NCBI GenBank assembly: GCA_934294885.1
Contig: CAKRAK010000009.1
Coordinates: 1 to 64,000 of the forward strand
Direction: 5' to 3'
Source: an uncultured Lachnospiraceae bacterium
GTDB lineage: Bacteria; Bacillota; Clostridia; Lachnospirales; Lachnospiraceae
Length of the DNA: 64,000 nucleotides
Made by a program: the position numbers and the translations under genes. Each line of letters begins with the position of its first letter. Position 1 is the stretch's first letter. The notes beneath the pieces were generated by a model. It was not told the DNA's origin, ran no database searches, and saw only the letters and a list, made by a program, of their open reading frames with translations. Shown here one piece after another: positions 16,249 through 25,494 of this stretch.

Positions 16249-19200
16249 TTATACGGTTTGTTCCTCTGTCAAATCCGGCATCTGTTTTTTCTTATTAAAC
16301 AGCTCATAAATACACGGAACAACAAATAAGGTTAATAAGGTTCCATAGGTTAATCCACCGATTACAACCAGCGCCATCGGCTGTGCCATATCTGCTCCCA
16401 TACCAAATCCGACTGCCATCGGCAGCAAACCTAAAATCGTTGTCAACGCTGTCATAATAATCGGTCTTAGTCGATTCTTTCCCGTTGTTACGATTGCACT
16501 TTGCAGCTCCATACCCTCTTCTCTTAACTGATTAACGGAATCCACAAAAACAATACCGTTATTTACGATGATGCCCGCCAGCATAACCATTCCGATCATC
16601 GCAATGATACTGACATCATTTCCCGTCAGGAATAATGCTGCAAAGCCACCGGTAAAGGCAAGTGGTAATGTAAACATGATAATAAACGGACTCTTTAATG
16701 ACTGGAACTGTGCTACCATAATCAAATACATAAAGGCAATTGCCAGTATCATCATCAACATAACCTGACCCATGGCTTCCATAACCGTTTCATTTTCTCC
16801 ATTATATTCGATGCTGTAGCCTGCCGGCAGTTTCATCCGGTCTACAATTTTCTTTACCTGATTCGAAACAGCGGTTGTTGTATAACCATCCTTGATCTGT
16901 CCGCTTACTGTTACAAAACGTACCTGATTGATTCTGGAAATGGAAGACAAGGACTGTGCATCCTCTACATCTGCAATTTCACTAACCTTGACGTCTACGG
17001 TTTCTTCTCCTTTTTTGCCTTCCATTACAATATTCTTCACATCATCTAAATCATACTGTTCCTCAGTCTCATTTTTTACATAAACAGGATACTCTCTATC
17101 CGCTGTATCTAAGGTTGTTGCCGAGTTTGATTCTGCTAATACACCCTGCACCTTCTGATACACCTGGGCAACGGTCAAGCCATATTCGGCCGCCTTGTCC
17201 TTGTCTACAACAATCCGGTATTCCGGCACTGCATCTTCCACACCATTATTAATTTCCTCTAAGCCTTTTACTTTTTCAAGCTTCTTGCCTACATCCGTTG
17301 CGATTTCCTGTAATTTGTCCAGATCTTTACCCTGAATCTGAATGGATACACCTGAAGTCATGAGAGCGCTCATATCCATGCTGGATGCCGATACGGATAT
17401 TTCACAATCCATATCCTTTGTTTTATCCAATATCATATCTGCTATTTCCTGATTGGTATGGGTCTTGTCCTCTTTACATTCAATATAGTAGCTGACTGTA
17501 TCAATGGCATCATCCGAACCGATACCAAGCATTGACGTAGAGCTTCCTCCAACCAGGGCTCCCACGGTTTTGATATCTTTTATTTCCAATACTTTGTCAA
17601 TCACCTCATCCGACATCTTTGCGGTTTCCTGTAAGGTCTTTGTCTCCTCCGGCATGGTAAGTGTCATGGTCATCTGGGTAGAATCCATTTCCGGTATAAA
17701 TGAAAATCCCTTTGAAATCGACAATGCCGTGAATCCCGCAAATAATACAATTACCGCAATAAATAAAATTATTTTGTGTTTTAACACCACCGGTAGGAAA
17801 TCTGCATATTTTTCACTCAGACGGCGAATCAGCTTATTTTCCTTCTCCGATACTTTCGTAAAGGTTTTAGAAGCAACCATAGGAACAAATGTAATTGCTA
17901 CGATCAAGCTTGCCAACAAAGAATAAGCAATGGTTAATCCCATATCTGTAAACAACTGCTTTGTAATACCTGTTGTAAATACAATCGGAAGAAATACACA
18001 CACGGTTGTAAGGGTGGATGCGGTAATCGCACCTACCATCTGTCCCGCACCCTTAATTGCTGCATCTTTTACGGAAAATCCCTCGCTTCTTAATCGGTAT
18101 ATATTCTCTATTACAACAATGGAATTATCCACTAACATACCAACACCTAATGCAAGTCCGGAAAGGGAAATGACGTTCAGGGTAACATTGCTGAAATACA
18201 TCATAACAATAGCAAATACCAAAGAAACCGGTATGGACACTGCAATGATTCCCGTCGGTCTGATGTCCTTTAAGAACAACAGCAATATAAGAATTGCCAA
18301 AATCGCACCAAGTAACAGGTTTTCCAAAACGGAACTGGATACAAGATCAATATACATTCCCTGATTCATTAAAGTCGTAAAAGATACGGCTTTATTATTT
18401 TTGCTGATTTCATCAAACTTATCCGTTAACCGGTCTGCAACATCCTTTATGGAATATTCATTCTGCTTTGCAATGGAAAGTATGACACCCGGATTTCCGT
18501 TTACTGATGTATACATCGTATCCGAATTATCTCCGATAAACACATCTGCCACATCACAAAGGCGGATGGGATCCAATCCATCCATATTCATATCCAGCAA
18601 AACAAAATCCGATAAGGAGTCCACATCATCAAACTTGTTGCCTACTCTTACAAGATAATCCACATCATCTTCCGTAACATATCCTGCCGGGAAATCAAAG
18701 TTTTGGGCTGTTAACATTCCTTTGATCAAATCCGTAGATATAATTTCTTCCATATCTGCGCCGCTGTAAGCCGCATCCTTTGAATCCTCAAAGGTCTGCA
18801 TCTGATCTTCCAGTTCTTTTTCTCCCTGCTCCAGCTGAACCTTGGATGCCGTTAACTGACTCTGGGTTTCCTGCTGTTTTATTTTCAGTTTTAATTTCCC
18901 TTCATCAATGGCTGCCTTTCCATCGGAAATTTTAGCCAGATTCGTTTTAATGGTTTCCTTTCCCTCCTGAATCTTTGCAAGACCGCTTTTTACCTCCTGT
19001 AACTGGCTCTTTAAAGAACTGATATAAGAAGATAAATTAGAAAAGGTTACCGGATTACCGGCCGCATCTGTTAAATTCATTTCGGAAAGCTGCTGTTCCA
19101 TCTGGGCTATCGTTGCCTCTAACGCGGCAATCTGTGCTGCGTAGGCTGCCTGCTCCTCCTCACTTGCAGCTGCCATCAATGCCTGTAAAGAATTTCTGCT

Positions 19201-20100
19201 GCTGACTGCGGTTGTATATCCCTCCTGCAACTGCTGTAAACCTGTTATTGCGGATTCCAATGAAGTCTGTGCCTGTGTAAGGTCTGCCTCCTGCTGCAAC
19301 AGCTGTTCATAAGCTGCGTTTAATTCATCCTCTGTCTTTAACAATCCAAGCTTGGAATTATCAATCTCAATTTCCGCCTGAGCAAACTGGGAATATGCCT
19401 GACTCTCTCCCGATGCCAGCTGGCTTTTTCCACTGTTAATCTTAGCCTCTGCATCATCAATAGCTTCCTGAGCTTCCTGAAATTTATCATCCAGAGCTTT
19501 TTTCACCTTTTTATTAACAGCCTTTACTTTATCCTGCCGAATTACCACCTGAACCGATTCTTCCACAACACCCAGAGCTGTTACAGAAGCTACACCCGAT
19601 ACGCCCTCTAACTCCGGACTGATGGTATCATTCACATAATGACTTAACTCAATACTGTCAGCATCCTTCATATCCACTGCCGCCACCATAACCGGCATCA
19701 TATTAGGGTTTAACTTCATAATAATCGGATTTCCCACACTATCATCAAAATAACCCTTAATCTGATCCAGATTCTCACGCATATCAATGGTTGCCGCATC
19801 CATATTGGCATCAGACTCAAACTCGACCATAACCATAGAATAATTATCCGAAGATGAGGATTGTATGTTTTTTACATTATCAATGGTTGCAAGAGCCTGT
19901 TCAACCGGCTTTGTTACTCCCGTCTCAACCGCCTCCGGACTGGCACCCGGATAGGTTGTCAGAACAATGGCATAGGGAAGTTCCATGGATGGAAGCAGAT
20001 CTACCGTCATTTTGGTATATGCTACCACACCTAAAATTATAATCAACACAATACCAACAATGACTGTATAAGCCTTTTTTACACTAAATTTTGCTATCAT
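16249..20100 (-). CDS. RND-superfamily efflux permease with a large inserted coiled coil
   Basis: A 1283-residue membrane transporter of the HAE1/AcrB-like (SwrC-like) class, predicted to export amphiphiles or drugs by proton antiport. It has an N-terminal membrane segment, family motifs such as TTYPGASPEAVE, and two sets of six membrane helices with porter loops between. Between the first porter subdomains, about residues 190-460, it carries roughly 270 residues of Gln/Ala/Glu/Lys-rich heptad-like sequence with a likely coiled-coil hairpin. Typical AcrB-like proteins of ~1050 residues lack this. No membrane-fusion or outer-membrane partner gene is adjacent, as expected for a single-membrane cell. 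The ATG has a GGAGGATC site, and a terminator follows the gene. Substrate unknown. Confidence 0.88.
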   Translation of the reverse strand: MIAKFSVKKAYTVIVGIVLIIILGVVAYTKMTVDLLPSMELPYAIVLTTYPGASPEAVETGVTKPVEQALATIDNVKNIQSSSSDNYSMVMVEFESDANMDAATIDMRENLDQIKGYFDDSVGNPIIMKLNPNMMPVMVAAVDMKDADSIELSHYVNDTISPELEGVSGVASVTALGVVEESVQVVIRQDKVKAVNKKVKKALDDKFQEAQEAIDDAEAKINSGKSQLASGESQAYSQFAQAEIEIDNSKLGLLKTEDELNAAYEQLLQQEADLTQAQTSLESAITGLQQLQEGYTTAVSSRNSLQALMAAASEEEQAAYAAQIAALEATIAQMEQQLSEMNLTDAAGNPVTFSNLSSYISSLKSQLQEVKSGLAKIQEGKETIKTNLAKISDGKAAIDEGKLKLKIKQQETQSQLTASKVQLEQGEKELEDQMQTFEDSKDAAYSGADMEEIISTDLIKGMLTAQNFDFPAGYVTEDDVDYLVRVGNKFDDVDSLSDFVLLDMNMDGLDPIRLCDVADVFIGDNSDTMYTSVNGNPGVILSIAKQNEYSIKDVADRLTDKFDEISKNNKAVSFTTLMNQGMYIDLVSSSVLENLLLGAILAILILLLFLKDIRPTGIIAVSIPVSLVFAIVMMYFSNVTLNVISLSGLALGVGMLVDNSIVVIENIYRLRSEGFSVKDAAIKGAGQMVGAITASTLTTVCVFLPIVFTTGITKQLFTDMGLTIAYSLLASLIVAITFVPMVASKTFTKVSEKENKLIRRLSEKYADFLPVVLKHKIILFIAVIVLFAGFTALSISKGFSFIPEMDSTQMTMTLTMPEETKTLQETAKMSDEVIDKVLEIKDIKTVGALVGGSSTSMLGIGSDDAIDTVSYYIECKEDKTHTNQEIADMILDKTKDMDCEISVSASSMDMSALMTSGVSIQIQGKDLDKLQEIATDVGKKLEKVKGLEEINNGVEDAVPEYRIVVDKDKAAEYGLTVAQVYQKVQGVLAESNSATTLDTADREYPVYVKNETEEQYDLDDVKNIVMEGKKGEETVDVKVSEIADVEDAQSLSSISRINQVRFVTVSGQIKDGYTTTAVSNQVKKIVDRMKLPAGYSIEYNGENETVMEAMGQVMLMMILAIAFMYLIMVAQFQSLKSPFIIMFTLPLAFTGGFAALFLTGNDVSIIAMIGMVMLAGIIVNNGIVFVDSVNQLREEGMELQSAIVTTGKNRLRPIIMTALTTILGLLPMAVGFGMGADMAQPMALVVIGGLTYGTLLTLFVVPCIYELFNKKKQMPDLTEEQTV

Positions 20101-20120
20101 TTGATCCTCCTTATTTTATA

Positions 20121-20747
20121 TTATTCTATCGTAAAAACCGCTTCTGATTTTTCTATAAGAATCCTTGCTCCCGTGGCTTCCACTAAAAGCTTTTCTATCC
20201 GATTATAATCATCATAGGGAATCTCAACCTTTAATCTGACATTTTCCCCATAATCACTATCTATGATTTTTATGTTTTCACTGTTTAACAAATACTGTAC
20301 TTTTCCCAGATCGTTGTAATTTACCAAAGCATCAACGGGAATGACTAATTGTTTTTTAACAATTTCCGTTGCCCGGATACATGCTTTTGCCGCATCGGTA
20401 TAAGCACGTACCAATCCTCCCGTTCCAAGCAGCGTTCCACCAAAATATCGGGTTACAACAATACAGACATCACAAAGCCCCGCACCATTGATAACCTCCA
20501 ATATGGGTTTTCCTGCTGTCCCCCCGGGCTCTCCGTCATCGGAAAATTTTAATGTAGACTGTTGCTCTCCAAGTACATAAGCGAAACAATTATGTCTTGC
20601 ATCATAATGCTTCTTTTTTATTTCCTGAACAAATGCATTTGCATCAGCTTCTGTTTCCGCATGACATATATAACCAATAAACCTGGATTTTTTTTCTGTA
20701 ATCTCGTCGGTTCCGGGCTGTAAAACCGTTTTATAATCTTTTACCAT
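20121..20747 (-). CDS. yigZ: YigZ/IMPACT family protein
   Basis: A 208-residue cytoplasmic protein of the UPF0029/IMPACT family. The N-terminal IMPACT domain contains HYDARHNCFAYVLG and FSDDGEPGGTAGKPIL, followed by VTRYFGGTLLGTGGLVRAY. A small C-terminal ferredoxin-like domain (DUF1949 type) completes the usual length. The molecular role is not well established in bacteria; a link to translation or nucleic-acid binding is suggested for the family. It lies 20 bp upstream of the RND gene on the same strand and may be co-transcribed with it. Confidence 0.93.
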   Translation of the reverse strand: MVKDYKTVLQPGTDEITEKKSRFIGYICHAETEADANAFVQEIKKKHYDARHNCFAYVLGEQQSTLKFSDDGEPGGTAGKPILEVINGAGLCDVCIVVTRYFGGTLLGTGGLVRAYTDAAKACIRATEIVKKQLVIPVDALVNYNDLGKVQYLLNSENIKIIDSDYGENVRLKVEIPYDDYNRIEKLLVEATGARILIEKSEAVFTIE

Positions 20748-21093
20748 TCATCTACCTCTATCATGTTAAATTGTGTTCCTTCAACTTTCTTTCTACAAGT
20801 AGTTGTGTTATCCTCAGTTATCATACCAAATATTTAATTGAATTTCCACTAATTCCATCTACCGATTTTTCTATTCCGATTCAAAATACTTTCCCTAGTC
20901 AAGTTTTTCATTTTTATTATACAGGGACATGGATTTTTGTCAATTTAATTTCATTCTTTTTGACTGCTGTATAAACTACTGCATTATCGACAATAATTTG
21001 ATATAACCTACAATTGAAAATTTACATGTATCTTGTTACAATGTAATTAATTTTACCTTTTTGGACAGATAATTCAGAATTAGGAGGCATTCC
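20748..21093. other. Gene-free divergent spacer between yigZ and the penicillin-binding protein
   Basis: This 346-bp AT-rich stretch contains one clear plus-strand promoter (21014-21042) and presumably the yigZ promoter on the minus strand, which I could not place. No convincing small gene or structured RNA was seen. Confidence 0.5.
21014..21042 (+). promoter_or_regulatory. Promoter of the class A penicillin-binding protein
   Basis: TTGAAA (21014-21019) and TACAAT (21037-21042) are separated by exactly 17 bp, about 50 bp upstream of an AGGAGG-preceded ATG. Confidence 0.65.
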
Positions 21094-23919
21094 ATGAATT
21101 TTTCAAAATATAGCACAAAGAAAAAACAAAAAAGACTCATATCCAAAGGAACAAAAAGCAAGAATAAAATTATCTATATTCTATACAAATCCATACTGGT
21201 TATTTTCTTTATGGGGATTTTAGCCGGTATCGGAGGCGGCATCGGCATGTTTTCTGCCATAATCGACAAAGCTCCTGATATTAGTGATATCAAGGAAAGC
21301 GTCAAATTGGAAAACTTCCAAACAAAGATATACGATGCCAACGGTGCGGAATTAACAACCCTTTCCACTGCAAATTCCAATCGTGTATATGTGGAATATG
21401 CCGACATTCCCGATGATATGGTAAACGCCTTTATTGCTGTTGAGGATGAACGTTTCTGGACCCATAACGGTGTCGATCCCCGGGGAATTGTCCGAGCATT
21501 TGTAGTTGGTATCAAGAATCGAAACTTTTCAGAAGGTGCTTCGACCATCACCCAGCAGTTAATTAAAAACCAGATTTTTAATGTTGGCTTAAATGAATCA
21601 ACCTTTATGGATTCCCTGAAGAGAAAAATCCAGGAATGGTATCTGTCTATAGAATTGGAAAAACAGGTAGATAAGAAGGATATTTTGGAATTATACTTAA
21701 ATGCAATCTATTTGGGTCAGGGTGCAAACGGTGTAAAAACTGCTGCCAAAACATATTTTGACAAAGAGGACCTAAATGAATTGACATTATCGGAATGTGC
21801 GGTGATTGCAGCGATTACCCAAAGTCCTACGGAATTTGACCCGGTATTGAATCCGGATAATAACAAAAAAAGACGGAATATTGTTCTACAAAAAATGTTA
21901 GATCAGGATCTTATAACCAAACAGGAATATAAAACCGCAATCGCGGATAACACATATGCCAGAATATCCGTTAACCATGATGATGAACAGAACAAGTCAT
22001 ACAATTCCTACTATATTGATTCTGTTATTACTTCCCTTACGGATCAATTGGTAAATGAATTGGGATATACGGAAACACAGGCATTTAACGCAATCTATTC
22101 CGGAGGTCTTAGCATTTATATTAACCAGGATGCCCAGATTCAGGAAATCTGCGATAACGAAATTAATAACCCGGATAATTACCCAAGCAGTACAAGCGTT
22201 GCACTTAATTACGCATTAACGCTTTCCGATCCGAAAACAGGTGAGCTTTATAATTATTCCAGCAATCATCTGATTAATTATTATAAGGAGAAAACACAAA
22301 ACTCAAAATATAATTTAATCTATTCCAGTGAGGAAACAGCCCGTGCGGCAGCTGATGAGTACAAGGCTTACATTATAAAACAAACCGGTTACAAAGAATA
22401 CGCAGAATCATTTTCAACAACCATACAGCCGCAGTCTTCCTTTGTTATCATTGACCAGTCAAACGGTCAGGTTAAGGCAATTTGCGGAGGACGTGGAGAA
22501 AAAATCGGAAACCTTACCTTAAACCGTGCTACCGATTCCAAACGACAACCGGGTTCCACATTCAAGGTATTGTCTACCTATATTCCTGCATTGGATACGG
22601 CTGGTATGACTTTGGCAACCAGCTTTATGGATGAGCCTACCAACTACAGCAACGGAACACCGATCAAGAACTGGTACGGAGGATACAGAGGACAGCAGAC
22701 AATCCGAACCGCTATCAAGGATTCCATGAACATCATCACTGTAAAATGTTTTCAGGAAGTAACACCTCAGGTAGGATATGATTATCTTTGCAATATGGGA
22801 ATTACAACCTTGAAAAACGGAGAAACAACCATTAACGGAATTCCGGAAAACGACATTAACGAATCTATGTGTCTGGGAGGATTAACAGACGGTGTCACCA
22901 ACCTTGAACTAACCGGTGCATTTGCTACCATTGCAAATCAGGGGGCATATATCAAGCCTACCTTCTATTCCAAGGTTTTGGATCATGACGGTAACATCCT
23001 AATTGATAATACACCAAAGCCGAAACAGGTTATAAAAGAAACAACTGCATGGTTGATCAATAATGCCATGCAGGATGTTGTTACATCGGGTACCGGTACC
23101 GCAGCCAGACTTTCCAGCGGAATGGTGGTTGCAGGAAAAACCGGTACTACATCAAGCAATTACGATTACTGGTTCTGTGGTTCCACACCGTATTACACTG
23201 CAAGTATATGGATGGGTTATGATTCCAATACAAACTTCTCCAACAGTAACACCCATAAGGTTATCTGGAGAAAAATCATGGATCAGATTGTATACGAAAA
23301 AGGTCTGGATACTTCCGCAACCTTTGTGAAACCGGACGATATCGTAACTGCAACCGTATGTGCAACATCCGGTCTGCTTCCGGTTCCGGATCAATGTAAT
23401 GTAACCAAAACAGAATACTTTGCAAAAGGAACAGAGCCAACAGAAACCTGTGATATTCATCAGACCATCAGGCTGTGTGAGGATTCTCATTACAGAGCAA
23501 CTGACTATTGTCCGAATGTAAGATTATACCATTATACGATTGATGAAAACGGACAACTGACGCTGGCAGAAGGTTCTTCCGGATCCTTCCCGGAAGACTA
23601 TAACCGAATCAGCTGTCCAATCCATACCTCGCCAAGCTCTACGGAGAGTCCATCTACTTCAGAGACTGTAGATGACTGGTCCGTTCCAACCTTTAATATA
23701 TCCGTGAGTGCTGAAGGCGGAGGCTATATAACCGGTCCTACCCAGGGCAAGCTGGGGGATTCTATAACCCTCTCTTTTATTGCAAATGATGGATATGCCA
23801 TTTCAAATGTAACCATAGACGGTGTGGCAAAGGGTGCCATATCCACCTACACATTTACCAATCTTGGAAATCATCACACTGTTGTCGCTACCTTTGAACC
23901 GATTGACGATCAGCCGTAA
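21094..23919 (+). CDS. Class A penicillin-binding protein (PBP1a-like glycosyltransferase/transpeptidase)
   Basis: A bifunctional peptidoglycan synthase of 941 residues, anchored by one N-terminal membrane segment (about 29-50). The GT51 domain has EDERFW (Glu117) and GASTITQQLIKN. The transpeptidase domain has the SxxK nucleophile in PGSTFK (Ser488, Lys491) and the KTGT motif at Lys682. After the catalytic domain comes a Cys-containing segment (about residues 750-835), then a ~70-residue domain (SVSAEGGGYITGP... to VATFEP) resembling bacterial surface repeat modules, possibly binding the cell wall. Its own promoter and a terminator make it a single-gene unit. All catalytic motifs are intact; only the C-terminal module is unusual. 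Confidence 0.95.
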   Translation: MNFSKYSTKKKQKRLISKGTKSKNKIIYILYKSILVIFFMGILAGIGGGIGMFSAIIDKAPDISDIKESVKLENFQTKIYDANGAELTTLSTANSNRVYVEYADIPDDMVNAFIAVEDERFWTHNGVDPRGIVRAFVVGIKNRNFSEGASTITQQLIKNQIFNVGLNESTFMDSLKRKIQEWYLSIELEKQVDKKDILELYLNAIYLGQGANGVKTAAKTYFDKEDLNELTLSECAVIAAITQSPTEFDPVLNPDNNKKRRNIVLQKMLDQDLITKQEYKTAIADNTYARISVNHDDEQNKSYNSYYIDSVITSLTDQLVNELGYTETQAFNAIYSGGLSIYINQDAQIQEICDNEINNPDNYPSSTSVALNYALTLSDPKTGELYNYSSNHLINYYKEKTQNSKYNLIYSSEETARAAADEYKAYIIKQTGYKEYAESFSTTIQPQSSFVIIDQSNGQVKAICGGRGEKIGNLTLNRATDSKRQPGSTFKVLSTYIPALDTAGMTLATSFMDEPTNYSNGTPIKNWYGGYRGQQTIRTAIKDSMNIITVKCFQEVTPQVGYDYLCNMGITTLKNGETTINGIPENDINESMCLGGLTDGVTNLELTGAFATIANQGAYIKPTFYSKVLDHDGNILIDNTPKPKQVIKETTAWLINNAMQDVVTSGTGTAARLSSGMVVAGKTGTTSSNYDYWFCGSTPYYTASIWMGYDSNTNFSNSNTHKVIWRKIMDQIVYEKGLDTSATFVKPDDIVTATVCATSGLLPVPDQCNVTKTEYFAKGTEPTETCDIHQTIRLCEDSHYRATDYCPNVRLYHYTIDENGQLTLAEGSSGSFPEDYNRISCPIHTSPSSTESPSTSETVDDWSVPTFNISVSAEGGGYITGPTQGKLGDSITLSFIANDGYAISNVTIDGVAKGAISTYTFTNLGNHHTVVATFEPIDDQP

Positions 23920-23940
23920 CAGCAAATACACAGCACTTAT

Positions 23941-23976
23941 AAGGCGGAAGATTCTTAAAAGAATCCTCCGCCATTT
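23941..23976 (+). terminator. Terminator after the penicillin-binding protein gene
   Basis: GGCGGA...TCCGCC arms enclose a second paired segment (GATTCTT with GAATC), followed by ATTTTTATTTTG on the plus strand. It ends just before the spoVAE stop on the other strand and may serve both genes. Confidence 0.8.
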
Positions 23977-24333
23977 TTATTTTGTCATTTTCGGTTGGAA
24001 AACAAGGGATGCCAGATAAGAAAATATAATTGCCGCAGAAGTTCCCACAGCCGCCATTTTAAAGCCACCCCGGAATAATCCGATAAATCCGTCCTGATCT
24101 ACCGCTTCTTTGATTCCTTTCCATAAATTATATCCAAAACCGGTAAGGGGAACCGAAGCCCCGCTGCCTGCAAATTCCAGAAACGGTTCATAGATTTGTA
24201 AAGCACCTAATATTGCACCGGAACAAACCAAGATTACCATAATCCTGCCCGGCATCAGCTTTGTTTTTTCCATGAGAATCTGAGTCACTACGCAAATCAG
24301 TCCGCCAACTACAAACGCTTTAAGAAAATCCAT
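23977..24333 (-). CDS. spoVAE: Stage V sporulation protein AE (SpoVAE/SpoVAEb)
   Basis: A small inner-membrane protein of 118 residues with three to four hydrophobic segments. It belongs to the SpoVA channel that moves dipicolinic acid into developing spores and out during germination. The family pattern is visible in GGLICVVTQILME, SGASVPLTGFGYNLWKG and GLFRGGFKMAAVG. It overlaps the end of spoVAD by 14 bp and has a GGAG site inside spoVAD, so the two are translated together. Expression in the forespore is expected. The other spoVA genes of this window lie 17 kb away. Confidence 0.93.
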   Translation of the reverse strand: MDFLKAFVVGGLICVVTQILMEKTKLMPGRIMVILVCSGAILGALQIYEPFLEFAGSGASVPLTGFGYNLWKGIKEAVDQDGFIGLFRGGFKMAAVGTSAAIIFSYLASLVFQPKMTK

Positions 24334-25351
24334 TCTGTCTCCTTTCTATTACAACACCATGAGCAATTCCCGGTACCGATTGCCCCTCGTTATAGCTTAC
24401 CGTGGAAAGCAGGGCACCGGTAGGAACAAACAAAATCCTGTTCAGACGTCCCTCTTCAAATTCCTTCATAATCTTTCCTGCCAATGTTACTGCACTACAT
24501 CCACAGCCGGAGCCACCGGAATGGGTATCCTGATTCGGATTATCGAATATTTCCATACCACAGTCTCTGTGGACGCCGGAAATATCAAACCCCTGATCGT
24601 ACAGCAGCTTACACAAAATATCATGTCCGACTTCCCCTAAATCTCCTGTAATAATTGCATCATAATCCTCCGGCAAACATTCAAAATCCTTGAAATGCTG
24701 ATATATGAGATTTGCCGCAGCCGGTGCCATACAGGCGCCCATGTTCATGGAATCCTTGACCCCATAGTCCACGACAATCCCTGTTGTAATGCCTGAAATC
24801 TGCACATCCCCATATTCCTTGGAAAGCACAAATGCACCACATCCCGTTACTGTCCATGTGGAAGACATAGGTCTCTGATTACCATACTCTAACGGAAAAC
24901 GGAACTGTTTTTCCGCACTTCCGAAATGACTGGATGCCACAGCAAGCACCGTATCTGCATATCCGCCATCCACGGTCATAGACGCCAAAGATAACGCCTC
25001 TCCCATGGTAGAACAGGCTCCGTAAAGACCAAACAAAGGAATTTCAAACTCCTTCACTCCAAAGGTAGTTGCAATTAACTGACCCAATAAATCTCCGGAA
25101 AAGAGATAGCGGATGTCCTCCGGCTTTAATTTTGCCTTCATAAGACTCCTTAATATGGTTTGCCGTACCATTTCACTTTCTCCCTCTTCCCACGTGTTTT
25201 TACCAAAGGTAGCATCTTCATATATGACATCAAAATAATCCTTTAACGGACCTGCTCCCTCTTTTGGACCTACGATACAGGCAGAAGCCATAATGTAAAC
25301 AGGATTCTTTAACGAAATACTATGTTTTCCTCTTTTTATCATATTATCCAC
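24320..25351 (-). CDS. spoVAD: Stage V sporulation protein AD (SpoVAD)
   Basis: A thiolase-fold protein of the SpoVA complex, shown in Bacillus to bind dipicolinic acid. Visible family features are NPVYIMASACIVGPKEG near the N-terminus, LFGLYGACSTMGEALSLA around the former thiolase active site and DTHSGGSGCGCSAV near the C-terminus. A GTG start at 25351 was chosen because AAGGAGG lies eight bases upstream; this gives 343 residues. The next ATG downstream (9 bases on) has poorer spacing, and a TTG further upstream has no site. It is followed by overlapping spoVAE. Upstream are a hairpin and a possible sporulation-type promoter. Confidence 0.95.
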   Translation of the reverse strand: MDNMIKRGKHSISLKNPVYIMASACIVGPKEGAGPLKDYFDVIYEDATFGKNTWEEGESEMVRQTILRSLMKAKLKPEDIRYLFSGDLLGQLIATTFGVKEFEIPLFGLYGACSTMGEALSLASMTVDGGYADTVLAVASSHFGSAEKQFRFPLEYGNQRPMSSTWTVTGCGAFVLSKEYGDVQISGITTGIVVDYGVKDSMNMGACMAPAAANLIYQHFKDFECLPEDYDAIITGDLGEVGHDILCKLLYDQGFDISGVHRDCGMEIFDNPNQDTHSGGSGCGCSAVTLAGKIMKEFEEGRLNRILFVPTGALLSTVSYNEGQSVPGIAHGVVIERRQNGFS

Positions 25352-25374
25352 AAATACCTCCTTATAAAACAGCA

Positions 25375-25401
25375 AAAGGTGTTACTGTCAGTAACACCTT
25401 T
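25375..25401 (-). other. Leader hairpin upstream of spoVAD
   Basis: Arms of 13 bases (25401-25389 and 25387-25375) form a perfect inverted repeat. The T run after it on the minus strand is weak. It could end transcription from the CbiT-like gene or act as a stabilising 5' hairpin of the spoVAD mRNA, since a possible promoter lies just upstream. Confidence 0.6.
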
Positions 25402-25409
25402 CTAATCAT

Positions 25410-25439
25410 TATTATATTTCTTTTTGCTGTGAATATACA
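25410..25439 (-). promoter_or_regulatory. Possible spoVAD promoter (sigma-G-like or sigma-A-like)
   Basis: On the minus strand TGTATA (25439-25434) and TATAATA (25416-25410) are 17 bp apart. This is near the sigma-G consensus (TGAATA, 17 bp, CATACTA) but also includes a TATAAT, so the sigma factor cannot be decided by eye. Confidence 0.4.
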
Positions 25440-25494
25440 CGGCATAGGGATAATTCATCTGCTTATACCGGCTTAAATAGGAAGCATAAAATCA

